Source: Parasponia andersonii
Lineage: Eukaryota; Streptophyta; Magnoliopsida; Rosales; Cannabaceae
Reading direction: 5' to 3'
Length of the DNA stretch: 64,000 nucleotides
Assembly: GCA_002914805.1 (NCBI GenBank)
Contig: JXTB01000021.1
Span: 1,750,246-1,814,245 of the forward strand
Shown here piece after piece: positions 38,582 through 50,339 of the stretch. Both the position numbers and the translations under genes were made by a program. The notes under the pieces are model-generated. The model searched no databases. It was not told where the DNA came from and was given only the letters and a program-made list of their open reading frames with translations. How positions within the stretch are numbered: position 1 is the first letter of the stretch; every line of letters starts with the position of its first letter.

Positions 38582-38872
38582 TGAAGCTCGAGAGAAAGAG
38601 AGAGAGAGGCGGCAAGAGTGGGAGGAAGTAGAAACTAGAACAAGTGACCTCTCGTTGTAATGGTTGTTAAAAGACAATTCCAGGTTTTGTTATTTTTTCC
38701 TTTTTCCAATTTTTATTTTTCACTCTTTGATAACCAAATAAATAATATACGAAAAATAGTAGAAGGCTTGTGGGAAATGGACAGAACTACTAGGATTTTT
38801 TAAAATCAAAATAATTTATTTTTGATTCTGTTTTTTTTTTTTCAGAATATTGGTTTTATATATAAGTGGGAT
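38582..38872 (-). promoter_or_regulatory. 5' leader and proximal promoter region of the SET gene
   Basis: A GA/CT-rich stretch (38,590-38,625) directly upstream of the start codon fits a plant 5' leader. No TATA box or start site could be fixed. A fold-back element begins about 290 bases upstream. Confidence 0.35.
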
Positions 38873-39182
38873 AATTTTGACACTTTGTTTAGTTTATATG
38901 TCTTCTGTTTTGATTATTATCAATATTGGCCCTTAAATTTAATATTTGTTACAAATTTACACCATGACACTAATTTAGAGTAGTTAATTTACCAAGATTA
39001 TTTAATAAATTTATTCTCGAATAAATTTTTATATAATTTATTTTCAATTTTTTAAACGACAATTTGGTAAATTAACTGTTTTAAATTAGCGTCAGGATAT
39101 AAATTTTAACAAATTTTAAATCTAAAGATCAATGTTAATAATAACCAAAATATAAGGTATAATTTGAACAAAGTGTCAAAAT
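38873..39182. repeat. Fold-back MITE-like element
   Basis: Terminal inverted repeats begin TTTTGACACTTTGTT at the left and end AACAAAGTGTCAAAA at the right. The arms pair through most of about 150 bases each (for example GACACTAATTTAGAGTAGTTAATTTACC against the complement of GGTAAATTAACTGTTTTAAATTAGCGTC), around a centre near 39,028. No coding potential. The target duplication is unclear (perhaps ATA or TA). Confidence 0.8.
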
Positions 39183-39237
39183 ATAAGGTATAAAAGTGAT
39201 AATATCCCTATGTAAATAAATAGTACTTTTAAATTCC

Positions 39238-39303
39238 GTGTACGATATTTTAACTTTTTTCAATAATAAAGTGTACGATATTTTAACTTTTTTCAATAAT
39301 AAA
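39238..39303. repeat. Tandem duplication, 2 x 33 bp
   Basis: GTGTACGATATTTTAACTTT plus the following TTTCAATAATAAA occurs twice in direct succession (39,238-39,270 and 39,271-39,303). It abuts the 3' tail of the neighbouring SINE. Confidence 0.9.
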
Positions 39304-39510
39304 ATGGGACAGGAGAGTTGGGTAGCCAAGCCTCTATTTCAGGGTGATCTTTGCACCTTCGAACTTTGCAAACAGGAATATTGATAAAGAGCACCAGAAT
39401 TCGTTCGGGTCCTACCAAGTGTCCAATTAGTCCTGACCTCCCCAATTTTGAACCCGAGACTTCTATCTAGCTACAATCTCTTTAATCATCTGAGCCACCA
39501 TACTCGGTGA
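39300..39510 (-). mobile_element. tRNA-derived SINE
   Basis: On the minus strand the head reads TCACCGAGTATGG followed by box A-like TGGCTCAGATGATTAAAG and, about 35 bases further on, box B-like GGTTCAAAATTGG. The body runs on for about 150 bases to the A/T-rich tail near 39,300. The spacing and both boxes are those of a tRNA-related pol III promoter, but the rest does not fold as a tRNA. Confidence 0.65.
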
Positions 39511-40380
39511 TTAATGTGCTGTAATTAAATATACGTATTTAGAAATATAGCAGTTTTTACCAAAAAGACAAATATTATTAGAAATGTAAACAAAGCATGG
39601 CCAAGAAATACTTTTTTTTCTCTCATCCCCTATCCTTGTGTAAACAGGGTCACGTCGAGATGGGAATCCCTTCAAGCTTAGGGTCTTAACATCGTAATAA
39701 CTTAAAAAATACTATAAAATCTAAATAAACAATATTAAGTTTATCCTTTATATATGAATTATAAGAAAAAATAATATGAGAAGTGTATGAAGCCAAGTTC
39801 AGGGCAAGAAATCTCTCTCTTGTCCCTGCTCCCAATATAAAAACTCACCCCATCTCCATTCCTATCCTAGTAACTCTCTTGAACCCGTCCCATTAAGGGG
39901 TGGAGACATACTCTATCCTAATAACTCTCATGAACACGCCCCATGAGGGGGCAGCGACCTACCTAAGAGTGTGAAATGACACCCCTACCTATATGGTTTA
40001 AATCACCCTTTTATTTTAAATTTTGTTTAAAATTTCTAATTTTTTTATGATATGATTAGTCCTATTATTATTTTTCTTTACTATAATTGGTCCTAATATA
40101 TAAATTATAAAATATGATATAATAATAATGATTGGTTCTTTATTTAATAATTGAAACTTTGTTACATTTAATTTTTTTTATTTAAGAACAATACATTGAA
40201 CCTATATTTACTATTTATATATTTATGTTTGTAGTAATATATTGAGTTTATAAGATTGTTACCTTTAAAGGTTTTTTTTTTAAAATTATAAATATCATTA
40301 TCTTAACAGATTTACTATTTATATTTATTATTATCTCCTCACCATGACTCGACCTTCGACCATATTCTCATGGTATTGTT
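39511..40380. other. Intergenic sequence with a possible hAT-type repeat end
   Basis: Read on the minus strand, a segment starting near 39,994 begins TAGGGGTGTCATTTCACACT, reminiscent of hAT-type termini, and continues with CCCATGAGGGG / CCCATTAAGGGG-like imperfect repeats to about 39,640. A matching opposite terminus was not found. The rest is AT-rich and empty. Confidence 0.3.
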
Positions 40381-40429
40381 TCAAGAAACTCACATGGAAT
40401 ATTGGGTGTTTCTTGAAACGCTTAGATAA

Positions 40430-41100
40430 CAGTAATCGATAAGCAACATTGCCCACCATATGGAACTTTGGATGGCTGAATCAAGCCCGCATTCAGCAAT
40501 TCATTCAATTATTTTCGCAATTCCACAAACTCTGATAGCCATTCTATAGGGAGCCTTGGTTAGAGGCTGGGTCCTTGGTTCCAACTCGATCTTGTGATCA
40601 ATAGCCCTCCTCGGTGGGAGTTCTCTGGGTAGTTCAGGTGGTATTGTATCAGCAAACTCATCCAACAATTCTGCTACACGATCAAGCACTTCTTTGAACT
40701 GTTCTAGTTTTATTTCGATTAATACAGTAACGTATGCCTGCTCACCCTTCTTTACACCTGCTTTGAATTGCTTGAGCGACTGCAACTCTATTTCCTTAGA
40801 CTTTCCAACATTTGGACCTTTGAAGACTACATGTATAAAGCAAGGACTCTGTTTATCACCAATCAAAATTCCTTTGATATTTGGTGCAACGAATGCTTTG
40901 GCTAGTCCCAAAAACTCAATGCCAAGTATTAAATCAAAATCATCAAGATTTACCCCTATGAAGTTGCACTCCTTCTGCTAAGTGCCAACTTTCAAACTAC
41001 TTATTGCTGAGCCATGAATATGCAGAGCATCAGATTTCACAACTTTTAGCTTCATTGAATTCTTCATAATAATCAACCCTAACTAATCAGCAACACACCA
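40430..41100 (-). mobile_element. Chromovirus (Ty3/gypsy) protease to reverse-transcriptase start, fragment
   Basis: A minus-strand frame reads AFVAPNIKGILIGDKQSPCF, then EQAYVTVLIEIK, then FADTIPPELPRELPPRRAID and KAPYRMA, which is the linker between protease and reverse transcriptase of plant chromoviruses. The protease-side words extend to about 41,100. The fragment stops shortly after the reverse-transcriptase start near 40,430. It is one block of the mosaic described below. Confidence 0.8.
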
Positions 41101-41473
41101 TGACACAAAGTTGTTTGTGGCACCTGTATCTATCATGGCCATCACTCTCTTGCCATTTTACCCAAGTTATCAAGACCCTTGAAGTGAGCTTATTTTTGCA
41201 CTGAGCAACTGCAAAGGATTCATCCAAGAAGTCCTTCCAATGGGTCATGACTTTCATCGCTATCTTGAGCAATCAGTGACCTCAATGTTTCTCTCTTTGG
41301 TCAATCTTGCATTATATGTGAACCATTACAAATGTAACAGCCCTAGCCTTACCTTTCTTGATGGGTGCTGTAATAACACCTTTCTTGTTATTGTTATTCC
41401 TCCAATCCTTCTTCTTCTTAGATATCTTGCCATCCTTCGAAGAAAAGAATTTGTATTTCTTTCCGTCCTTTTC

Positions 41474-42430
41474 GCCAAGTAATTCAAAGGGGGTGTAAAG
41501 AAGGGTGAGCAGGCATACGTTGCTATGTTAATTGAAATAAAACTAGAACAATTCGAAGAATTGTCTAATCGTGTAGTAGAATTGTTGGATGAGTTTGTTG
41601 GCATAATACCACCAGAACTACCCAGAGAACTCCCATTAAGGTGGGCTATTAATCACAAGATCGAGTTAGAAGCAGGGATCCGGCCTCCAGCCAAGGCTCC
41701 TTATAGAATAGCTTCATCAGAGTTGGTGAAATTATGAAAATAATTGGATGAATTACTGAATGCAGGCTTGATTCTGCCATCCAAAGCTCCCTACGGTGCC
41801 ATAGTTTTGTTCCAAAGGAAGCAAGATAGATCAATAAATGTGTAAATTATCGGGCCTTGAACAAAGTCATTATGAAGAACAAGTATCTAGTGCCTAATGC
41901 TACTGATTTGTTTGATAGGTTGTCCAAAGCTTTTAATGAACCAAAACCAAAACCTTAATCAAAGAACCTATCCTTAACTACACATTGACATTGTGGATCA
42001 TGTCCTAATGCGCACATGTCACTATGCTTTAATAGCTTCCATTGAAGTTTTCCACTACAAATCACCCACAAACAGATGGTTAGACCGAGAGAATGAATCA
42101 GTTGCTGGAGGAATACCTAAGGCATTATGTCACTACGAGCCAATGGAATTGGGTGGTGTTACGTGATATAGCCCAATTATGCTACAATATTCATTAGTCC
42201 TCAGTAACTAGAATGAGTCTTAGTGAGCTTGAATTTAGGAGACAACCCCTAACTCCACATGAAGTAGTCAAGCAACAGTCCCAAATATTCTGTCTAGAAG
42301 CATATAGATTTGCTAGAGACAGAACTGAGCTCCTTGAACAAGTACGGGATAGCCTAGCCAAAGCATCCAAGAGGATGAAGAATATGTTGATAAGCATAGA
42401 AGGGACTAGAGTTCAATGTAGGAGATAGAT
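41474..42430 (+). mobile_element. Chromovirus fragments, inverted block 1
   Basis: The plus strand repeats the protease/reverse-transcriptase linker seen at 40.5 kb (EQAYVAMLIEIKLEQFEE, IIPPELPRELPLRWAINHKI) and the YRALNKVIMKNKYLVP start of reverse transcriptase to about 41,940. After a junction it carries the end of integrase and the following spacer (RQPLTPHEVVKQQSQ, YRFARDRTELLEQVRDSLAK) to 42,430. Two non-adjacent parts of one family are thus joined in the opposite orientation to their neighbours. Confidence 0.75.
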
Positions 42431-42735
42431 TGTCAATTACACCGTGAACTTTGTCTCTAGTAAGTAGTGTCTCCAATCATCAAGGCAATGCACCACCATG
42501 GTCATCTCCTTCTCATGCACCTAGTATCTCTACTCCGCATCTTTCAGCTTTCTACTTTCAAAGGCTAGAGGATAACTATCTTGGACAAGTACCCCACCAA
42601 TAGCCTTGTCTAATGCATATGTTTGAAGCTTGAATAACTTTTCAAAATCAAGCAACTTTAGGATAAGTTCTGATGAAACAACAATACCTTTCAATGGCAA
42701 GAAGTCTGAGAAGAAGAAGGATTGAGAGAATAACA
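42430..42735 (-). mobile_element. Chromovirus RNase H fragment
   Basis: Minus-strand translation includes FKLQTYALDKAIGGVLVQDSYPLAFESRKLKDAE, given here only as key words: ALDKAIGGVLVQ and PLAFESRKL, which are typical of the RNase H start in gypsy elements. It is a short block between two plus-strand blocks. Confidence 0.7.
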
Positions 42736-42759
42736 ACAACAAGAAGGGTATTTACCCAT

Positions 42760-43515
42760 TTGACATGTCAAGAAAGGTGCTTGATTCCACTTTTTTGAAG
42801 CTAAAACAACAAGTGACATGTCAGGAAGGGTGCTCGATTCCACTTTTTTGAAGCTTAAACAACAAGTTATTGAAGGCATAATCCGTCGATATTGGATCGA
42901 GGATGACTTGCTATATGCCAAGGGCAACAGATTATATGTGCCAAGCGGTGGTGGACTAAGACGAGAGTTGCTACGAAAAAATACATAATCCACAATAGGC
43001 TGATAACCCAGAAGTGGAAAGAATGATAACTCTATTGGGAAAGTCATATTACTAGCCAAAAATAGAGGACAAGGTGGAGTTCTACGTGAAAACATATTTA
43101 GTTTGCCAGCAAAGATAAGATGGAGAGGAAGAAAGAGGTAAGGTTTCTTCAACCACTGCCTATTCCTGAGAAAACATGGCAGTTGATCTCCATAGATTTT
43201 ATTGTGGGGTTTCCAGAGATGAAGGGCATGAGATCAATCCTGGTGGTGGTTGATCGATTTTCCAAGTACGGAATCTTCATTCTAGCACCACATGCATGTC
43301 CGACAGATGTTGCTGTGGAGCTGATCATAAAAAATGTGGTGAAATACTTCGGCTTGCCTGAGGACGTTATGAGTGATAGAGATTCTCGGTTCACTGGTAG
43401 ATTTTGGACCATACTGTTCAACATGTTAGGGTCAAATTTAAAGTTTTCTACTACAAATCACCCACAAATAGATGGTCAGACCGAGAGAATAAATCAATTG
43501 CTAGAGGAATACTAA
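42760..43515 (+). mobile_element. Chromovirus integrase fragment, inverted block 2
   Basis: This block carries the zinc-binding region and catalytic core of integrase on the plus strand. The clearest part (43,120-43,515) reads PLPIPEKTWQLISIDFIVGF, FSKYGIFILAPHACPTDVAV, VMSDRDSRFTGRFW and HPQIDGQTERINQLLEEY. The acidic positions of the DDE core (in SIDF, SDRD and TERIN) are recognisable. It ends abruptly at 43,515 against a minus-strand protease piece, marking a rearrangement junction. Confidence 0.85.
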
Positions 43516-46500
43516 TGCCAAGTATTAAATCAAAATCATCAAGATTTACTACCATAAAGTTGCACTCCGCCTGCTAAGAGCCAACTTTCAAACTGCTTAT
43601 TATTGAGCCATGGATGGGCACAACATCAAAATTCACAACTTTTGGCTTCGTTGAATTCTTCATAATAACCAACCCCAACTGATCAGTAACACGCCGTAAC
43701 ACAACCTTCTTCACAGTCTTGAATAGGCTATCATACTTTTGTACCAAACCTTTGTGGTACCGCCTATCAGTTGCCTTCTTCCAAGTCTGAGGAGTAAGTT
43801 TCAACAATACTCTATTCCCTACATTAAAGTCCAGTTCCCTTCTTCATCCTCTTGGATGCTTTGGCTAGGCTATTCCATGCCTGTTCAAAGAGCTCAGTTT
43901 TGTCTCTAGCAAATTTATAGGCCACTGGATAGAATCCTTGGAACTTTTGCTTAGCTACTTTATGTAGAGTTAGGGGATGTCTCCCAAATATAATCTCACT
44001 AGAACTCGTTCTAATTTTTGAGGACTGATGAATATTATAGCAGAATTGGGCTACATCAAGTAACTCTACCCAATTTCGCTGGCTCGCAGTGACATAGTGC
44101 CTTAGGTATTCCTCCAGTAACTAATTCATTCTCTCGGTCTGACCATCTGTTTGTGGGTGATTTGTAGTAGAAAACTTCAAATCTGACCCCAAACATGTTG
44201 AATAGTGTGGTCCAATATCTGCTAGTGAACCGAGAATCTCTGTCACTCACGATATCCTCAGGTAAGCTGAAATATTTCACCATATTTTTTATAATCAACT
44301 CTGCAGCAATATTTGCAAGACATGCATGTGGTACTTGGAATGAAGATTCCATACTTGGAAAATTAATCAACCACTACTAGGATTGATCTCATGCCCTTCA
44401 CCTGTAGAAACCCTACAATAAAATCCATGGAGATCTATTGCCATGGTTTTTCAGGAATAGGCAGTGGCTATAGTAACCCTACCTCTTTTATCCTCTCCAT
44501 CTTATCTTGCTACCATACTAAATAGGTTTTCACGTAGGACTCCACCTCGTCCTATATTTTTGGCCAGTAATATAACTTTACCTACAAAGCCATCATTCTT
44601 TCCACTCCTTGGTGACTAGCCCATTGTGGATCATGTGTTTCTTGTAGTAACTCTCGTCTTAGTCCACCACTGCTTGGCACATATAATCTGCTGCCCTTGT
44701 CATATAGTAAGTCATCCTTGATCCAATATCGACGGATTATACCTTCAACAACTTGTTGTTTTAGCTTTAAAAAAGTAGAATCGAGCAAGGACTGCTCCCT
44801 CACCCGATCAATAAAAGTTGATTTCACCGAAGTCAATGTTGCTATATATGACTGTATATCTTTTCTGCTTAACGCATCCGCCACTTGATTTTGTGCTTCA
44901 GGCTTATGGACCAATACAAAATCAAATTCTACAAGAAATTATTGCTAGTATGCTTGCTTTAGAGTTAATTTCTTCTGAGTCTTAAAGTAGGTGTTGGCCA
45001 CATTATTAGTGTACACCTTGAACTTTGTCCCTAATAAGTAGTGTCTCCAAGCATCAAGATAGTACACCATCGTGGTCATCTCTTTCTTATGCACTGAGTA
45101 GCTCTGCTCGACATCTTTCAGTTTGCTGATTTCAAAGGCTTGAGAATGACCTTCTTGGACAAGTACCCCACTAATGGTCTTGACCGATGCATCTGTTTGA
45201 ATCTTGAATGACTTTTTACAATCAGGTAACTTTAGGATTGGTTCTGACTAAACAACAACCTTCATCTTGTCAAAGGCCTCCTGACACTCATTTATTGACC
45301 CCTTATTTGTGATCTTTCTTGAGCAATTCTGTCAAGGGACTAACTTTTTTAGAATAGCCCTTAATGAATTTTCGATAATAGTTGGCTAAGCCAAGAAAAT
45401 ATCTCAGATCCATAATTTTCCTTGGGGCAGGCCAATCAATAATGGCCTTAATTTTCTTTTCATCCATTCAGATCTGTCCTTTACTAATCCAATGTCCTAA
45501 GAATTTAATCTCTTGGTGACAAAATTCACATTTCTCCTTGTTAATATACAACTTGTATTCTCAGAACTTAAAGAATACCTCTCTCAAATGCCATAAGTGA
45601 TCATCCAATGATTCACTATAAATGACAATATTATCCAGATATACTACCACAAATCGATCAAGAAACTCACACAACACATCATTCATCAAATTGCAGAAAG
45701 TCACAAGAGCATTGATCAAGCCAAACAACATGACCGAAAACTCATATTACCTAACAAGTAATTTTTGCTTCATCTCCTGTTACAATCCTCACTTGCCAGC
45801 AACTAGACCATAGGTCCAATTTTGTGAAATAGGAAGATTTGCACAACTTATCGAACAAATCAGTGGTACTAGGCACCAAATACGTGTTCTTCACTGTGAC
45901 TTTGTTCAAGGCTCGATAATCTACGCACATCTGTATGGATCCATCTTGCTTCATTTGGAACAAACTCATCCAACAATTCTGCTACACGATCATGCACTTC
46001 TTCAAACAGTTCTGGTTTTATTTTGATTAGTGTAGTAACGTATGCCTACTCACTCTTCTTTATGCCCGCTTTGAATTGCTTGGCTGACTATAGCTCAATC
46101 TCTATGGACTTTCCAATATCTAGACCTTTGGACACCGAATGTATTAAGCATGGGCTCCATTCTTCACCAATCAAAATTCCTTTGATGTGTGGTGCAACGA
46201 ATACCTTGGCCTGCCCCAAAAACATAATGCCAAGTATTAAATCAAAATCATCAAGATTTACTACCATGAAGTTGCACTCCTTCTGCCAAGTGCAAACTTT
46301 CAAACTGCTTATTGCTGAGCCGTGGATAGGTATAGTATCAAAATTCATAGCTTTTAGCTTTGTTGAATTCTTCATAACAACCAACTCTAACCAATCAGCA
46401 ACAAGCCATGACACATAATTATTGTGGCACCCATATCTATTATAGCCATCACTTCCCTATCGTTTACCCAAGTCATCACGTACATCAGACCCTTGAAATG

Positions 46501-47665
46501 AGCTTGTTTTTCTATTGTGATTGCATTAAGCAACTACAAAGGATTCATCAGAGAAGTTCCTTCTATCGAGTCATGACTCTCATCACCATCTTGAGCGATC
46601 AGTGCACTCAATTTTTCTCTCTTTGGATAATCTCGTATTATATGTGAACCATTACAATTGTAACATCCCCTGACCTGACCTTTCTTGGTGAGTGTTGTAG
46701 TAATACCCTTGTTATTGTTGTTATTCTCCTAATCCTTCTTCTTTTCAAACGTCTTGCCATCCTTTGAAGAAGAGAATTTGTTTTTCTTTCCGTCCTTTCA
46801 TTTTTTGTACTCCATGCTCAAACCAGAAGGAACAAACTTGTAATATACCAACCTCTCAGGAGTAGCTATAGCTATAGGAAGGTCTTGAATAGCTTACCTC
46901 TGTATCTCAACTTACGCTCAAGGCTGTAGTCTGGACAAGAAGTTTAATATCTTGTCTTCTTTGGACATGTTCTTTATTATCCACCAATAAGGAACTGAAT
47001 TCTTTGACAGTCTCAAACTGAACTTGTGTGCTTTAATCTCTTGAGGGATTTCTTTGCAACCCAAGTCATGTTGCAAGGCAGGAATTGATCTTTCAACTCC
47101 TTTTTCAACATCTCCCAAGCCTCAATCTTAGGTCTTCCTGCATTAGCATCATCCTCTATCTAGGTTTTCCACTATAACTTTGTATCTTCAGTCAGGTACA
47201 TGCTTGTTATTGTGATATGTTCCCCTTCAAGAATATGAGTGGGATTAAAATACTACTCAACATTCCAAAGAAAGTTCTCCAACTCCTTTGAATTTCGGGA
47301 ACCATTGAAAGGTTTTGGTTTTGGGATTTTGATTATCAAAGCACTAATACCAACATCCTCTTGTATAAAGGGAGGGTTATTTAAAGCCCTCTTTACCAAT
47401 ACCAACTCTTTCTCAAGAGTTTTCACCTTTTCGTCAACCGAGTCTGCCATGGATCTAGTATTCTCCACCGAAGTAAAGAACCGGTTCTCAAGATCCTTCC
47501 TCAAATCTAACATAGTATTTTGTAGCAACAACATTTGGTCAAAAAGCACCATTGTTTGATCGATCAAACTCATGCCATCATTCCCTTGTGGAGTGCTAAC
47601 AATTTCCTCAAGCCGATTGACTCGTTCCCTTACTTCAAGAACACTATCAACCATCGTCATATCCA
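43516..47665 (-). mobile_element. Chromovirus (Ty3/gypsy) element, near-complete but broken interior
   Basis: The domain order on the minus strand is gag (47,660-46,450; gag N-terminal helix VRERVNRLEEIVS, then PKPFNGSRNSKELE), protease (46,440-46,000; NLDDFDLILGIMFLGQAKV), reverse transcriptase (45,990-45,350; YRALNKVTVKNTYLVP), RNase H (45,280-44,880), integrase (44,914-44,050; VADALSRKD junction, zinc region, SDRDSRFTSRYW) and spacer (44,050-43,690). This order is that of gypsy. A second protease scrap (43,700-43,520) is joined at the 3' end. It is broken in many places and clearly inactive. The primer-binding site and one LTR lie at its 5' end. Confidence 0.88.
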
Positions 47666-47679
47666 GCTCTTATACCAGT
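47666..47679 (-). other. Primer-binding site of the chromovirus element
   Basis: Minus-strand ACTGGTATAAGAGCT directly follows the LTR end ...CCCCATGACA. It differs slightly from the initiator tRNA-Met primer site TGGTATCAGAGC, leaving a two-base spacer. Confidence 0.65.
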
Positions 47680-48340
47680 TGTCATGGGGTTAATTTTTCA
47701 CCACAAAATTTTCACCGTGATGGCATTAAGCACCACTCTTAGTCAGCGAACACCACACACATAATTAGGTCTAAGTGTTTACCTCACACACTCAGCAGTG
47801 TTTACCTCATACACTCACCAACAAAGAGTAAGTGATGAATGCACAAGCTAACATGTAAGAACTCTTCCCAATCTTTTATTAATCACACAAAAAGATACAA
47901 AGCAACAAGCAGGACATCACAACCTAATGACTCTACTTAATCAATCATATATATATAAGCATACATAAAAAGTATGCCTGTCATTAAATACCCCCAACTG
48001 CGCCAGCAACTGGGAAGTTACACATGCCCTCACAGAGTGTATAGGTTCTCGGGCGCACGTCTCTGCGTGTGCTGGTTGTCATACGCACGCATATAGCACG
48101 CGTGGCCTGCCTGGTGCACCCAATGCCATGCAATGTTGCTATCATGCATCACTAAGTATGCCAACCTTTGAGCAACCCTGCACCAATTTGAACCATCTCG
48201 AGCCAACATGGCACATCTGAGTGCCCGATCACTGTGCTAGGTTCTTCCCCACCCAAGCAAGCCTTTGTCTTCTCGCATGGTGGTGTGCACTGCATGCATC
48301 CCCCACCTTGGACTCGTGCCATGGTGCCACTCCTCACCAT
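47680..48340 (-). repeat. LTR of the chromovirus mosaic
   Basis: The LTR is bounded on the left by TGTCATGGGG at 47,680 and lies between an integrase fragment (48,370 upward) and the primer site/gag (47,679 downward). It is richer in G+C than its surroundings. The right edge near 48,340 is approximate. No second copy was seen in the window. Confidence 0.6.
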
Positions 48341-48369
48341 GATATGGTCCTAGTCACTGATTAAGGGGA

Positions 48370-49060
48370 TAACAAACTTTATAATCTTAAATGGGCCATC
48401 ATATTTTTGTACCAACCCCTTGTGATACCATTTATCAGTTATCTTCTTCCAAATTTGGAGAGTAAGTTTCAGCAATACTCTATCCCCTACATTGAAATCT
48501 AGTTACTTTCTATGCTTATTAGCATATTTCTTCATTCTCTTAGATGCTTTGGTTAGGCTATCCCGTGATTGTTCGAGGAGCTCAGTTCTGTCTCTAGCAA
48601 ATCTATATGCCGCTGGACAAAATCCTTGGGACTTTTGCTAGGCTACTTCATGTGAAGTCAGGGGTTGTCTCCTAAATACAATCTCACTAGGACTCATTGC
48701 AGCTGCTGAGGATTGATGAATATTGTAGCAGAATTAGGCTAAATCAAGTAACTCCACCTAATTCCGCTAGCTCACAGTGACATAGTGCCTTAGGTATTCC
48801 TCTAACAACTAATTCATTCTCTCGATCTGACCATCTGTTTATGGGTAATTTGTATTAGAAACTTTTAAATCTGACTCCGAACATGTTGAATAGAATGGTT
48901 CAAAATCTACCACTGAACCAAGAATCTCTGTCACTCATGTTGTCCTCAGGCAAGTCGAAGTATTTCACCATATTTGTTATGATCAGCTTCGCAACAACAT
49001 CTATTAGACATGCATTTAGTGGTGGAAAATGAGTGAAACAGAGCTGAAATCTATCAAAAT
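48370..49060 (-). mobile_element. Chromovirus integrase fragment upstream of the shared LTR
   Basis: This minus-strand block matches the integrase C-terminal half and spacer found at 43,690-44,330, including the CLIDVVAKLIITNMVKYF and SDRDSWFSGRF region and the LCHCEL-like spacer. It sits directly 5' of the LTR, in the position expected for the 3' end of another copy. Confidence 0.8.
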
Positions 49061-50339
49061 AGAGCAAAGAGTAAAGGGATATGCAAATCAAGAATTCAAG
49101 AAGTCTAGAGGCATGGTACTAGCCCCTTGGAGTCAAGATTTTAGGTCTTTGGAAGTCAAGATAGAAGATAGAAGTGAAAGCAGAGAATAAAAGCAAAGAA
49201 ACCAAAAATCTGGCCTAGTGCTCTGGCTCTAAAACCCGAGCACCATAGCGCTAGCATTGTGGAAAGAAAAAATAGAAAGGTAGAAACTCAGCACCCTACA
49301 CTGAGTCCCGAGTACTTTAGTGCCAGTGAAGCAGAATTTCACCATTTTTAGGTGTTTTGAACTAAGTGGACTACAAATTAATCTAAGATCGAGTCAATAA
49401 ACCTCTTAAGTCGACTCCATTATAAATTAAGCCTTTAACAGTAGAACATAAGCCATATTAGACTCAATTACATTTAGTTCCACCTAAGATACCGAGAGAG
49501 AGAGAGAGAGAGAAAAGGTGGTTGGAGAGGTTTGGAGAGTGTGGAGGCTAGGAGGAGCCTTACTTAGGGATTCCACCAACCGCTGTCATTCAATCCCAAA
49601 GTTTTCTTTTTCTTTTCCTTTGAATTCAATTATCTAGCATTATGTTTCATGTGTTTGATCTTATGAACATGTTAGGCTAGGATTTTGTTTGGTTAAGGGC
49701 TATTTGAAGCCCTAGACATGTTTGTATAATTAACTAACTTTTGATTTCAATATATCTTACTATTCCAATTCAAGGTTGTTGTGTTCTTCTATTAATATTT
49801 GATTTATAATTCATTTATTGGTTTATTTGGATACGCGTTTAAATTGATTAATGTATGATTCTAAAGTTAGAATTTGAATAGGAATTTGTCTATTTAAATT
49901 ATGTAGTAGTGAATTTGTGATCGTTTGACATTTTAGTTATAAAGAAGAATATAGCATAAGTTTATTAAACTTACCCATTTAGTTTTATATAAATCAAATT
50001 CTTTGTACAAGGACTTGCTACATTGGATATTCTTTCTATGTAAATTCCAAGGACATGGAAAGCGTGGTCCACTTTTATATTTTAATAAAGATTATTAGTG
50101 GATACTAATAAATCATAAAATCTTTTGATATTATACGAGAGGAAATTGTTATTTAAAATAAGTATATATGTGTAAAGAACAAATAATATTTATTACAAAA
50201 TATAATTATAATATTATAACAACAATAATCAATTATATTATCAATTATATAAAAATAATATGACAAAATTAAAGGTGAACTATATGAACATAAACAACAT
50301 GCACATGATTAATCAGAGTTTAAAAAATAAACCGAGGTT
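49061..50339. other. Non-coding sequence, probably retroelement leader or LTR remains
   Basis: A GA microsatellite (49,494-49,513) is followed by sequence such as GGGCTATTTGAAGCCCTAGACATG. The preceding text with repeated 'CCGAGCACC..AGCGCTAG' words resembles leader/LTR sequence of Athila-like elements. No frame or boundary can be fixed. Confidence 0.3.

Noticed and set aside
39475-39510. Possible tRNA gene on the minus strand
   Set aside because: Same reasoning: box-like words in a longer SINE body without tRNA arms.
48152-48340. Minus-strand 62-codon Cys-rich frame
   Set aside because: It lies within the chromovirus LTR, has no conserved neighbours and is most simply chance in a GC-richer stretch.
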